This document shows positions 1 through 7,543 of a stretch of 31,736 bases of DNA, one piece after another. The stretch spans positions 1 through 31,736 of the forward strand of contig JASHTQ010000084.1 in NCBI GenBank assembly GCA_030040475.1, written 5' to 3'. Source of the stretch: Streptosporangiaceae bacterium. GTDB taxonomy: Bacteria > Actinomycetota > Actinomycetes > Streptosporangiales > Streptosporangiaceae. A program made the translations under genes and the position numbers. The notes under the pieces were generated by a model. That model saw only the letters and a program-made list of their open reading frames with translations, was not told the origin of the DNA and did no database searches. Position 1 is the stretch's first letter. Each line of letters opens with the position of its first letter.

Positions 1-189
1 AATCGGCCGCTGGCAGAAACCGGCGATGGGGGCCTTGCCAGAGCCTGGGCACATGCGATCGGGGATCTGGAGCCCTGACCCTGCGGGCTGCTCGAACGTA
101 GTGAAGCACGCCCCCAAACCGCGAAGGGCCGCCCCGGGACCACTTGCGGTCACCTGGCGTTGTAGGTAAGTTTACCGGAGGTTTTCCCT
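1..189. other. Upstream region, no gene supported
   Basis: No gene can be supported here. Frame 1 is open from the window edge to a TGA at 76-78 and frame 2 to a TAA at 167-169, so the tail of an upstream gene may be present. Third-position GC in both frames is well below that of the real genes in this window, so neither is called. The right end holds a candidate promoter and a small palindrome ahead of the transporter operon. Confidence 0.4.
144..176 (+). promoter_or_regulatory. Candidate promoter with overlapping palindrome for the sulfonate/nitrate-type ABC operon
   Basis: A TTGCGG hexamer (144-149) and a TAAGTT hexamer (167-172) are separated by 17 bp, as in an SigA-like promoter. The -10 lies inside the interrupted palindrome GGTAA-GT-TTACC (165-176), which could be an operator. 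Transcription would start near 179, about 50 nt before the chosen start codon. This is inferred from sequence form only. Confidence 0.35.
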
Positions 190-228
190 ATGTTAACGGT
201 AGAGATACCCAGATTTAAGGGTGTGAGA

Positions 229-1278
229 ATGCGACGTCTCATGGTTGCCGCGATGATCGCCGCCGTCGGCCTGGCGCTGGCGGGTTGCTCTTCGTCGTCC
301 TCGTCATCGGGGACGACGGGTTCCGGCACGAGCACCGCGAGCGCTGCCGCGGCGGCACCGGTGACCGTCAGGCTGGGCTTCCTTGAGAACATCACCCACG
401 CCTCCGCGCTTGTCGGGCTCAAGGAGGGCTTCTTCACCAAGGACCTCGGCTCGGCGGGGACGCTGAAGCCCACCGCGTTCAGTACCGGAACCGAGGAGAC
501 GACGGCACTGCTGGCAGGCCAGCTTGACGTTGCCTACGTCGGGCCGAACCCGGCGATCAACGCCTGGCAGAAGTCCAACGGCTCGGCCATCAAGATCATC
601 TCCGGGGCCGCCACCGGCGGCGCCTCGATCGTGGTCGCCAAGGGCATCACCTCGGCCGCTCAGCTCAAGGGCAAGACGCTGGCTACCCCGTCGCTCGGCA
701 ACACCCAGGACGTGGCGCTGCGCTACTGGCTGAAGCAGAACGGGCTTACCACCACCGCGACCGGCGGCGGTGACGTCTTCGTCAAGCCGACGACGCCCAA
801 CTCGGCCGCCGTCCTGGAGTTCGAGTCCGGGCAGATAGCCGGCGGATCCGAGCCCGCGCCCTATGACGTCGAGATGGTCAAGGACGGCGGCACCGTCCTG
901 CTCACCGAGACCGGCGTGACCACCCTGCTGGTCGTGACGCAGACGTTCCTTTCCGCGCATCCCGCGATCGTGGCCGACCTTCTCAAGGCCCAGATCCAGG
1001 CGAACGACTTCATCAAGAACAACCCGACCACGGCGCAGGCGGACGCGAACGCCGAGCTGGCCGAGTACACAGGGAAGGCGCTGAAGGCGAGCATCGTGAC
1101 GGCGGCGTGGAAGGAGATCACGTTCACCGACGACCCGGACGCCGCATCGCTGACCTCTGACGCGTCGGAAGCCCAGGCGCTTGGCCTGCTCAAGCCGGTC
1201 AACCTGAGCGGCATCTTCGACCTCGGGCCGCTCAACACGGCGCTGGCGGCGGCCGGCGAAGCACAGGTCAGTTCCTAG
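229..1278 (+). CDS. ABC transporter substrate-binding lipoprotein (sulfonate/nitrate/taurine type)
   Basis: Extracytoplasmic binding protein of an SsuA/TauA/NMT1-like importer, 349 aa. It starts with a lipoprotein signal (MRRLMVAAMIAAVGLALAGC); the lipobox LAGC puts the acylated cysteine near residue 20, followed by a Ser/Thr/Gly linker. The mature part has the family pattern: a first strand VRLGFLENITHASALVGLKE, then a segment ending LLAGQLDVAYVGPNPAINAW that resembles the ligand-contacting loop of SsuA-like proteins. An in-frame ATG at 190 has a good GGAGG, but the 13 codons between 190 and 229 include TTA, ATA, AGA and TTT, unlike the rest of the gene. ATG 229 is preceded by AAGG at 8 nt and is preferred. 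The ATPase and permease follow directly. The substrate cannot be told from sequence; aliphatic sulfonate, taurine, nitrate or a pyrimidine precursor are all possible. Confidence 0.88.
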   Translation: MRRLMVAAMIAAVGLALAGCSSSSSSSGTTGSGTSTASAAAAAPVTVRLGFLENITHASALVGLKEGFFTKDLGSAGTLKPTAFSTGTEETTALLAGQLDVAYVGPNPAINAWQKSNGSAIKIISGAATGGASIVVAKGITSAAQLKGKTLATPSLGNTQDVALRYWLKQNGLTTTATGGGDVFVKPTTPNSAAVLEFESGQIAGGSEPAPYDVEMVKDGGTVLLTETGVTTLLVVTQTFLSAHPAIVADLLKAQIQANDFIKNNPTTAQADANAELAEYTGKALKASIVTAAWKEITFTDDPDAASLTSDASEAQALGLLKPVNLSGIFDLGPLNTALAAAGEAQVSS

Positions 1279-1293
1279 AGCGAGGTGAGTTCC

Positions 1294-2073
1294 ATGGCGG
1301 TGACCGGTCGGCGTACGGCCACGGCCACGACCGCCGCGGCGGTGCGGCTGACGGCCGTGTCCAAGGTGTTCGGCCGCGGTGCCTCGGCGGTCCACGCGCT
1401 CGACGAGATATCGCTCGATGTCGCTCCGGGAGAGTTCACCTGCCTGATCGGCGCCTCGGGCTGCGGCAAGTCCACGCTGCTGTCCCTGGTCGCCGGCCTG
1501 GAGCAACCCACGGCGGGCAAGGTCGCGGTGTCCGGGCGGGTGGCGTTCATGTTCCAAGAGCCCGCGTTGTTCCCCTGGCTGACGGCCGCCGGCAACGTGG
1601 AGCTGGCCCTGCGGGCCGTCGGCGCGGGCCGGGCGGAGCGCAGGCAGCGGACCGCGGAACTGCTTGACGCGGTGCACCTCGGCGGGTTCGGCGGGAAGCG
1701 GCCGCATGAGCTTTCCGGCGGCATGCGGCAGCGGGTCGCGCTTGCCCGGGCGCTCGCCCAGGATGCCGACATCCTGCTCATGGACGAGCCCTTCGGCGCC
1801 CTCGACGCCATGACAAGGGATCTGCTGCACGACGAGCTCGACCGCGTCTGCGCCGACCGGCAGCTCACCGTCGTATTCGTCACCCACAACGTGCAGGAGG
1901 CGGTGCGGCTCGGCGACCGGGTGGTTGTGCTATCCAGCCGTCCGGGCCGGGTGATCGACGAGTTCGAGGTGCCGATCGAACGGCCTCGGCGGATCGACTC
2001 GGCACCGGTGGCAGAGCTGGCCGCGACGATCACCGACCGGCTGCGCGAGGAGATGAGCGGCAATGGCCGCTGA
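1294..2073 (+). CDS. ABC transporter ATP-binding protein (SsuB/TauB type)
   Basis: Cytoplasmic ATPase of the importer, 259 aa. All nucleotide-binding motifs are present: Walker A GASGCGKST (residues 53-61), Q-loop FMFQEPALFPW (about 86-96), signature LSGGMRQRVALARALA (about 140-155), Walker B ILLMDEPFGALD (about 160-171) and switch histidine VFVTHNVQEA. The PALFPW and EPFGALDAMTR forms are typical of the nitrate/sulfonate/taurine subfamily. ATG 1294 is chosen because GAGG lies 8 nt upstream; GTG 1285 has no spaced ribosome site. The end overlaps the permease start by 11 nt, which suggests translational coupling. Confidence 0.93.
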   Translation: MAVTGRRTATATTAAAVRLTAVSKVFGRGASAVHALDEISLDVAPGEFTCLIGASGCGKSTLLSLVAGLEQPTAGKVAVSGRVAFMFQEPALFPWLTAAGNVELALRAVGAGRAERRQRTAELLDAVHLGGFGGKRPHELSGGMRQRVALARALAQDADILLMDEPFGALDAMTRDLLHDELDRVCADRQLTVVFVTHNVQEAVRLGDRVVVLSSRPGRVIDEFEVPIERPRRIDSAPVAELAATITDRLREEMSGNGR

Positions 2074-2944
2074 CAACCGGGGGTCCGTGCCCGAGTACGC
2101 GGAGAAGCTGGCCTGGCTTGAGGCGCAGGAGGCTCCGGACGCTTCCGGCGGCCGGGCCGCAGGTGGCTGGACGGCACGCGCCTGGGCGACGCTGTGGCCC
2201 AAGGCCCTCGCGATAGCCATCGTGCTCGTGGTGTGGGAGCTGGTTCACCTCAGCGGCTGGAAGAAGGAGATCTTCCCCGGGCCCGGCGTCACCCTGTCCA
2301 ACCTGTGGGGCCAGCTCGGCACCGGCCTGCTCTGGCACGCCATCGCCACCACCCTGCAGCGCGCCGTGATCGGGTTCGGCCTGGCCGTCCTGATCGGCGC
2401 CGTCGTCGGCGCGCTCGTCTCGCGCGTCAAGCCGCTGCGGGCTGGCGTCGGGTCGCTGATCACCGGGCTGCAGACGATGCCGTCGATCGCGTGGTTCCCG
2501 TTCGCCATCATCCTGTTCGGGATCTCGACGCCGACCATCCTGTTCGTGATCATCCTCGGCGCCGCCCCGTCGATCGCCAACGGCCTGATCGCCGGCGTGG
2601 ACTACACCCCGCCACTGCTGATCCGGGCGGGCAAGATGATGGGCCTGCGGCGGCTGTCGCTCTACCGGTACCTGATCCTGCCCGCCTCGCTTCCCGCGGT
2701 CGTGGCCGGGCTCAGGCAGGGCTGGGCGTTTGCCTGGCGCAGCCTGATGGCCGGCGAACTGCTCGTCATCATCGCGAACCAGCCCTCGCTCGGAGTGCTG
2801 CTTTCCACCGATCAGGATCAGGCCGATATGGCAAGCGCGACCGCGATCATCATCGTGATCCTGATCATCGGCATCATCGTGCACACGCTGTTCGGCCTGG
2901 CCGACCGCACGATCAGGCAGCGCTGGGGCCTGACCGGAGGCTAG
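2063..2944 (+). CDS. ABC transporter permease (SsuC/TauC type)
   Basis: Inner-membrane permease of the same importer, 293 aa, BPD_transp_1 fold. A hydrophilic N-terminal stretch of about 45 residues precedes the first membrane segment (ALAIAIVLVVWELVHL); five to six further hydrophobic segments follow. The coupling-helix (EAA-like) loop that docks on the ATPase is seen in KMMGLRRLSLYRYLILPASL. It ends in an amphipathic basic tail after a final helix rich in Ile (ATAIIIVILIIGIIVHTLFG). The start overlaps the ATPase gene. Its TAG stop shares a CTAG with the stop of the convergent isomerase gene, so no spacer or terminator separates the two operons. Confidence 0.92.
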   Translation: MAADNRGSVPEYAEKLAWLEAQEAPDASGGRAAGGWTARAWATLWPKALAIAIVLVVWELVHLSGWKKEIFPGPGVTLSNLWGQLGTGLLWHAIATTLQRAVIGFGLAVLIGAVVGALVSRVKPLRAGVGSLITGLQTMPSIAWFPFAIILFGISTPTILFVIILGAAPSIANGLIAGVDYTPPLLIRAGKMMGLRRLSLYRYLILPASLPAVVAGLRQGWAFAWRSLMAGELLVIIANQPSLGVLLSTDQDQADMASATAIIIVILIIGIIVHTLFGLADRTIRQRWGLTGG

Positions 2945-3771
2945 GACCAGGAGATCGCCAGCTCCTCCAGGATGGATTTGAGCGCCTGCGACGCGCGCCG
3001 GAACTCCGCCGGGCCGCTGAAGCCGCCGCAGCGTCCGCCCCGCGCCAGGTGCGGCTCGAGCGAGACGAAGCCCTCGAAGCCCGAATCGCGCAGCGCGGCC
3101 AGCGTCTCGCGCATCTGCCCGTCGCCCAGGCCGGCGGGCCTCACCTCGCCCGTCGCCGCGAGCGCGTCCTTGACCTGCAGGTAGACCAGGTACGGCCGGA
3201 GCAGGGGATAGGCGCCGGTGAACGGCCGTACGCCGCACTGGACGAAGTTCGCCGCGTCGAACGTCGCGCGCAGCGCGGGGGAGCCCACCGCGGCGATCAG
3301 GTCGGCGCACCGTTCGGGGACGTCGCCGTAGATCTCCTTCTCGTTCTCGTGGGCCAGGACGAGCCCGCGGTCCTCGGCGATCCGGGCCAGCGCGCCCATC
3401 CGGTCGATGACCTCGGCCCGGTACCGCCCGGGCTGCTCGCCGGCCGGGACGAAGAAGGAGAACACCCGCACGATCCAGGTACCGAGTTCGGCGGCGATGT
3501 CGGCGACGCGGCGCATCCGGTCAAGCTCGGGTAGCAGCGGCGCGGCGACGGGGATCTTCCCGATGGGAGAGCCGATCGCCGACACCCGGGTCCCGGCGCC
3601 CTCCAGCGCCGCGCGGAAGGCGGTGACCTGCGCGCCGGTGAAGTCGGCGACGTTGACCGACCAGGCGCCGCGCAGCTCGAGGTGGCTGATGCCCTCGGCG
3701 GCGAGCGTCGCGAGCTGCGCGGCCGGATCGGGCGAGATCTCGTCCGCGAACCCGCTCAGCGTGACCGTCAT
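2941..3771 (-). CDS. Sugar phosphate isomerase/epimerase-like TIM-barrel protein
   Basis: Xylose-isomerase-like TIM barrel (AP_endonuc_2 fold), 276 aa, cytoplasmic. The first strand is MTVTLSGFADEISPD and the second ends HLELRGAW. Four segments carry the usual divalent-metal ligands of the family: HENEKEIYG (Glu), ATFDAANF (Asp), YLQVKDAL (His/Lys position) and FVSLEPH (Glu). Family members isomerise, epimerise or eliminate from sugars, keto-sugars and inositols; the exact reaction cannot be read from sequence. The start ATG overlaps the stop of the dehydrogenase gene as ATGA (3768-3771), so the two are translationally coupled. It is the last gene of a three-gene operon. Confidence 0.85.
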   Translation of the reverse strand: MTVTLSGFADEISPDPAAQLATLAAEGISHLELRGAWSVNVADFTGAQVTAFRAALEGAGTRVSAIGSPIGKIPVAAPLLPELDRMRRVADIAAELGTWIVRVFSFFVPAGEQPGRYRAEVIDRMGALARIAEDRGLVLAHENEKEIYGDVPERCADLIAAVGSPALRATFDAANFVQCGVRPFTGAYPLLRPYLVYLQVKDALAATGEVRPAGLGDGQMRETLAALRDSGFEGFVSLEPHLARGGRCGGFSGPAEFRRASQALKSILEELAISWS

Positions 3772-4817
3772 ATGAGGACCGGACGGCCGCAGCGCGCCGA
3801 CTCGTAGACGGCCAGGACGATCTCGAGTGCGGCGCGGCCGTCCGCCCCGGTAACCGCGGGCTCGCGACCCTCCTCGACCGCGGCCAGCAGGTCGGCGATC
3901 TGCGCGGCGTGGCTGGCCACCCCCACCGCCGCCGGATCCGAAGCCGGCGCCGGATCCGAAGCCGCCGCGGCGGCGCCCCCGGTGCTCCCGGCGGCGGCCG
4001 GAGAGCCGCGAAGGGCGCAGTCGGCCATCCGGCCGTCCTCGATCGTTACGGTGCCCTCGGTCCCGGTAATCTCCAGCCGCTGCGGGAAACCGGGGAAGGC
4101 GGCGGTACTCGACAGGATCGTGCCGACAGCGCCGGAGGCGAACCTCACGATCGCCAGCGAGGTGTCCTCGACCTCGATCCGGTGGGTCTGGGTGGAGCAG
4201 ACCGCGGTAACCTCCGCGACCGGCCCCATGCACCAGCGGAGCAGGTCGACGTAGTGAACGCCCTGGTTCATCAGCGACCCGCCGTCCATCGCGTAGGTGC
4301 CGCGCCACGGCGCGCTGTCGTAGTACTGCTGAGCGCGGTACCACTTGGTGCTGGCCTCGCCGAGCACGAGCCGGCCCAGGGCGCCCTCGTCGAGCAGGCG
4401 CCTGGCCTCGACGAGGCCCGCGTCGAAGCGGTGCTGCGAGATCACCGTCATGGCGACACCTGCCGCCCGCGCCGCCTCGATGAGCCGGTCTGCGGCCTCC
4501 AGCGTGACATCGATCGGCTTCTCCACCACGAGGTGCTTGCCCGCCTTCGCGGCGCGGACGCCGACCTCCGCGTGCAGGCCGCTCGGCACGCACACCGCGA
4601 CCGCGCCGACGTCCGGGCGGGCGAGCAGCGCGTCCAGATCGGGCTCTGCCGCGCAGCCGCGTGCCGCCGCGAACGCCCCGGCTGCGGACCCCACGACGTC
4701 GGTGACCGCAACCAGACCGGCCGACGCCGGTTCGGCGGATGACAGCAGGGCGAGCGCGTCCGCGTGGATCGCCGCGATCACCCCGGTTCCGACGATCCCG
4801 AAACCAACGGTCACCAC
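3768..4817 (-). CDS. Gfo/Idh/MocA-family NAD(P)-dependent oxidoreductase
   Basis: Sugar or inositol dehydrogenase family protein of about 349 aa. The N-terminal Rossmann domain begins VGFGIVGTGVIAAIHADAL (the G-x-G-x-x-A/G dinucleotide site). The family signature follows: AVCVPSGLHAEVGVRAAKAGKHLVVEKPIDV, written here in two parts as the CVPSGLH loop and the catalytic EKP triplet. The C-terminal alpha/beta domain carries YDSAPWRGTYAMDGGSLMNQ and GVHYVDLLRW, whose Asp/His are at the substrate-binding position. A low-complexity Ala/Ser/Pro insert (AAAAASDPAPASDPAA) lies near residue 285. Adjacent GTG codons at 4817 and 4814 could both start the protein; 4814 has better spacing from GAGGAGG. The gene lies between two TIM-barrel isomerases, a setting seen in oxidation-isomerisation routes for sugars, inositols and glycosides. 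Confidence 0.88.
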   Translation of the reverse strand: MVTVGFGIVGTGVIAAIHADALALLSSAEPASAGLVAVTDVVGSAAGAFAAARGCAAEPDLDALLARPDVGAVAVCVPSGLHAEVGVRAAKAGKHLVVEKPIDVTLEAADRLIEAARAAGVAMTVISQHRFDAGLVEARRLLDEGALGRLVLGEASTKWYRAQQYYDSAPWRGTYAMDGGSLMNQGVHYVDLLRWCMGPVAEVTAVCSTQTHRIEVEDTSLAIVRFASGAVGTILSSTAAFPGFPQRLEITGTEGTVTIEDGRMADCALRGSPAAAGSTGGAAAAASDPAPASDPAAVGVASHAAQIADLLAAVEEGREPAVTGADGRAALEIVLAVYESARCGRPVLI

Positions 4818-4823
4818 GCCTCC

Positions 4824-5654
4824 TCAGCCAGTCGGCATCCATTCACGCAGCAGGTCCAGGTGCTGGGGCAGGGCGACCTCGGGCGGCTCGATCTCGGGAT
4901 GCCAGCGCTTCTCCCACTCGACCGAGATCCAGTGCGGGTAGCCGCCGGCCGCGAGCAGGCCGAGCATCTCCCTGACCGGGACCTCGCCCTCGCCGAGCAG
5001 GACCAGCCGCCATCCGTCGGGAGGCACCCGGCGGGCGTCCTTGACCTGCGCGAGCAGGATACGCCCGCCGAGGTTCGCGTAGACCTGTGCGGGGGTCTCT
5101 CCCACCCGGTGCGGATGATGGCTGTCCCATACCGCGCCGATCCAGGGCGAGTCGACCATGGCCAGCAGCTCGGCGACGACGGAGGAGGCGGCAAAGTCGT
5201 CGTGCGTTTCCACGCCGATCGCGACGCCGAGCCGCGCAGCCAGCGGAACGCACGCAGACAGGACCCCGGCGGCGGCCAGGAGCCGCTCCCGCCGGCCAAC
5301 CCCGCCGGCAACCCCGCCGGCATTCCCGCCGGGGGCGAGCGCGCCGCCGAAGACGCGCACGAGCGGCGCGGACCAGTCGCTGGCCAGCTCGAGAAACCGG
5401 CGCAGTTGGGGACCCGGGTCGTCGTCGGTCAGCCGGATGGAGCTGTCCACCGCGATGGCAGGAAGGCCCGACCGGGACAGGATGCGCCTGATCCGGGCAC
5501 GCTCCCCGGCCGGCATCGAAGGGTCGATGAGCTCGCCATCGACGAGCCGGAGTTCCACGCCCGCGTACCCCCAGCCGCGGCCGAGTGACACTGCCGAGGC
5601 CAGAGTGGCGTCAGGGAATGCGAGCGTGCTGAACGAGACGCGCGGCGCCGTCAC
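4824..5654 (-). CDS. Sugar phosphate isomerase/epimerase-like TIM-barrel protein (second paralogue)
   Basis: Second xylose-isomerase-like TIM barrel. With a GTG start at 5654 it is 276 aa, the same length as its neighbour at 2941-3771. The first strand reads RVSFSTLAFPDA and the second GYAGVELRLVDG. Metal-ligand segments are GVETHDDF (Glu), GAVWDSHHPHR (Asp, His), LLAQVKDAR and WISVEWEKRWHPE (Glu). An in-frame ATG at 5723 would add 23 residues, but those codons have poor third-position GC and that ATG sits 10 nt from a strong hairpin with no ribosome site between. GTG 5654 is therefore preferred, although its own ribosome site is weak. The gene is distantly related to its partner, so different substrates or steps are likely. 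Confidence 0.82.
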   Translation of the reverse strand: MTAPRVSFSTLAFPDATLASAVSLGRGWGYAGVELRLVDGELIDPSMPAGERARIRRILSRSGLPAIAVDSSIRLTDDDPGPQLRRFLELASDWSAPLVRVFGGALAPGGNAGGVAGGVGRRERLLAAAGVLSACVPLAARLGVAIGVETHDDFAASSVVAELLAMVDSPWIGAVWDSHHPHRVGETPAQVYANLGGRILLAQVKDARRVPPDGWRLVLLGEGEVPVREMLGLLAAGGYPHWISVEWEKRWHPEIEPPEVALPQHLDLLREWMPTG

Positions 5655-5732
5655 CGCACGCAACCCAGGTGAACAGCTCGTTTCCTTCGTGGCTCCTAGG
5701 GTGCTAGCTGGGATAATGTTCATTTGGGGTGT

Positions 5733-5772
5733 GGCCCGCCCCAGAGCAGAAGTGGTTTGCCTGGGGCGGGCC
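5733..5772 (-). terminator. Hairpin terminator after the first Opp-type importer operon
   Basis: A perfect 12-bp inverted repeat, GGCCCGCCCCAG (5733-5744) and CTGGGGCGGGCC (5761-5772), with a 16-nt loop. It lies just beyond the stop of the binding-protein gene at 5800. There is no clear U-run, which is common for actinobacterial terminators. It separates the importer operon from the TIM-barrel/dehydrogenase genes on the same strand and may allow partial read-through. Confidence 0.75.
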
Positions 5773-5799
5773 CGCTTGACCGCGGAGGCCGGGAACCGG

Positions 5800-7506
5800 C
5801 TACGTCCGCGGGGTCAGGTGCAGGATGACTACCTCGTCGGTACCGCTGCTGCCGCCGTTGTTCGACCCTGAGGGCTGGCCGCTCTCATACGGGTTCGACT
5901 GACTCGGCCAGCCGGTGTAGTTCTGCGAGTTGTACTCGAACCAGTCCGACGCGGTCGTGGTCGGGATGATGGGCAGGTTGTCGGCCACGTACGTCGCCAG
6001 CGGGGCGAGCGCCGTGGTCTGCGCGGCGGTGGTCGGCGCCGCGGCCAGCGCGGCCAGGTCGGCATCGATCGCCGGGTCGTTCAGCCGCTCGAAGTCACCG
6101 GTCGCCGCCGAGCCGGTGGCCAGCGAGCTGTCCAGCCAGCCGTCGTACATGTTGTACGGGGTCAGGCCGCCGTTCGACCAGTGCATGGTCATCTGGAAGT
6201 CGCCGTCGGCGACATCGGAGTCCCAGGTGGTGACGGCGATGCCGTCGAACGTGGCGTCGATGCCCGCCGCCCGCAGTTCGCCGGCGACGATGGAGTCGTC
6301 CTCGGCGTAGTCGGTGTAGGCCGCCGGGTCGACGATCGTGAGCGCGACGGTCTTGCCGCCCTTCTGGAAGAAGCCGTTGCTCCCCTTCGTGTAGCCGGCC
6401 TTGGTCAGGATCGCCTCGGCCGCGGCCGCGCTACCTGTTGCCGAGACCGTCATGCTGGCGACCGGCCCGGACCATGCGGCGTACGTGGGCAGCGTGAGGC
6501 CGGTCGCGTTGAGCACCGGGTCCTCCAGGCTCGCCTCTCCCTCCGAGGCAATCAGGCTGCGGTTGATCGCCGCGCTGATCGCCTGCCGGACGGCCAGTTG
6601 GTTGGTCGGCCACTTGTTCAGGTTCGGCATCAGGCTGTTGGTGCCGCCTGGTGCCTCCCAGTAACCGTGTTCGGACGGGTTGGTGTCGACGAAGTCCTTC
6701 TGCAGGCCGGGGATGAAGTTCCCGGTCCAGTCGATCGCCCCGGAGAACAGCGCGGTAAGCGCTCCGGTGTTGGAGGTGTAGACCGGGAAGTAGACCTTCG
6801 GGACCTTGATGTCGGAGGCTTGCCAGTAGCTGGGGTTCTCCTTCAGCGTGAAGCCCTGCGGCGTGAAGCTGTCCAGCACGTAGGGCCCGGTGCCGACCGG
6901 GTTCGGGTCCGTGTAGGTCGCCGGGTTAGCGACCTTGCTCCAGATCGCCTTCGGCACGATCGCGGTCCCTGCGATGTTCTGCAGGTTGGCGTACTGGGCC
7001 GTGGGGAACGTGAGCGTGACGGTGTTGCCGGACGTGGTCACGCTGGTGATCTTCAGGCCGTCGAGGTTAATCGCCGTGTTGCTCTTGAGCATGTTGAACG
7101 TGAACGCGACGTCGGCCGGGGTGAACGGCGTGCCGTTGCTCCACTTCACGCCCGAGCGGATGGTGAACGTGATCGTCTTGCCGCCGTTGGACCACGCGTA
7201 CGACGTGGCGAGCCACGGGTAATACTTCGGCGGCGAGGCCACGTCGAACTGGATCAGCGGCTCGTAGATGAGGCCGTCGGCGCCCATGCCGTAGGCGGCC
7301 TGGGTGGTGACGTACGGGTTGAAGGCCTGGGTGATGGAGGTCTCCGGTGAGCTCTCCATGACCAGGGTCTTCCCGGTGGCTGCGGCGGCGCTCGAGCCCG
7401 AGCTCGCGCTCGAGCCCGAACTCGATCCGCACGCGGCGAGGCCGCCCGCGAGCAGGACGCCGGACGCCAGTGCCAAGAACTGTCTTGGGCTATGCAATCT
7501 CCTCAT
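5800..7506 (-). CDS. Opp/Dpp-family (SBP family 5) substrate-binding lipoprotein, importer 1
   Basis: Extracytoplasmic binding protein of the first importer, 568 aa, normal length for family 5. The signal peptide MRRLHSPRQFLALASGVLLA ends in lipobox LAAC, then a Gly/Ser linker. Family landmarks include LIYEPLIQFD, YPWLATSYAWSNGGKTITFT, a GVKWSNGTPFTPADVAFTF segment and VGTGPYVLDSF, which match the SBP_bac_5 core. GTG 7566 in frame is rejected: the added residues are charged and their codons poor, and ATG 7506 gives a proper signal. It is the last gene of the operon. Its neighbours (LacI regulator, GH1) suggest a beta-linked oligosaccharide rather than a peptide; Opp-type sugar uptake is known, for example for cellobiose in Thermotoga. 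It is a paralogue of the protein at 17272-18951; both end in SNPY..G.PSG and a LHL.P motif. Confidence 0.9.
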   Translation of the reverse strand: MRRLHSPRQFLALASGVLLAGGLAACGSSSGSSASSGSSAAAATGKTLVMESSPETSITQAFNPYVTTQAAYGMGADGLIYEPLIQFDVASPPKYYPWLATSYAWSNGGKTITFTIRSGVKWSNGTPFTPADVAFTFNMLKSNTAINLDGLKITSVTTSGNTVTLTFPTAQYANLQNIAGTAIVPKAIWSKVANPATYTDPNPVGTGPYVLDSFTPQGFTLKENPSYWQASDIKVPKVYFPVYTSNTGALTALFSGAIDWTGNFIPGLQKDFVDTNPSEHGYWEAPGGTNSLMPNLNKWPTNQLAVRQAISAAINRSLIASEGEASLEDPVLNATGLTLPTYAAWSGPVASMTVSATGSAAAAEAILTKAGYTKGSNGFFQKGGKTVALTIVDPAAYTDYAEDDSIVAGELRAAGIDATFDGIAVTTWDSDVADGDFQMTMHWSNGGLTPYNMYDGWLDSSLATGSAATGDFERLNDPAIDADLAALAAAPTTAAQTTALAPLATYVADNLPIIPTTTASDWFEYNSQNYTGWPSQSNPYESGQPSGSNNGGSSGTDEVVILHLTPRT

Positions 7507-7543
7507 AAATCTCGTCTTTCTCTCGGGTTTCTCCTGTTGTGGG

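Noticed and set aside
190..228. ATG 190 as start of the first binding protein
   Set aside because: Despite GGAGG at good spacing, the intervening codons are AT-rich and atypical, and a candidate promoter would start transcription at or after this ribosome site.
304..1887. Long minus-strand open frame opposite the binding protein and ATPase genes
   Set aside because: It is a shadow of two well-supported plus-strand genes; its Arg/Gly/His-rich translation has no family motif.
2030..3310. Minus-strand open frame covering the permease gene
   Set aside because: The translation is low-complexity and Arg/Asp-rich, and it lies opposite a clear permease.
5655..5723. ATG 5723 as start of the second TIM-barrel protein
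   Set aside because: Codons are atypical and no ribosome site fits between the hairpin and this ATG; the shorter form matches the family start and the paralogue's length.
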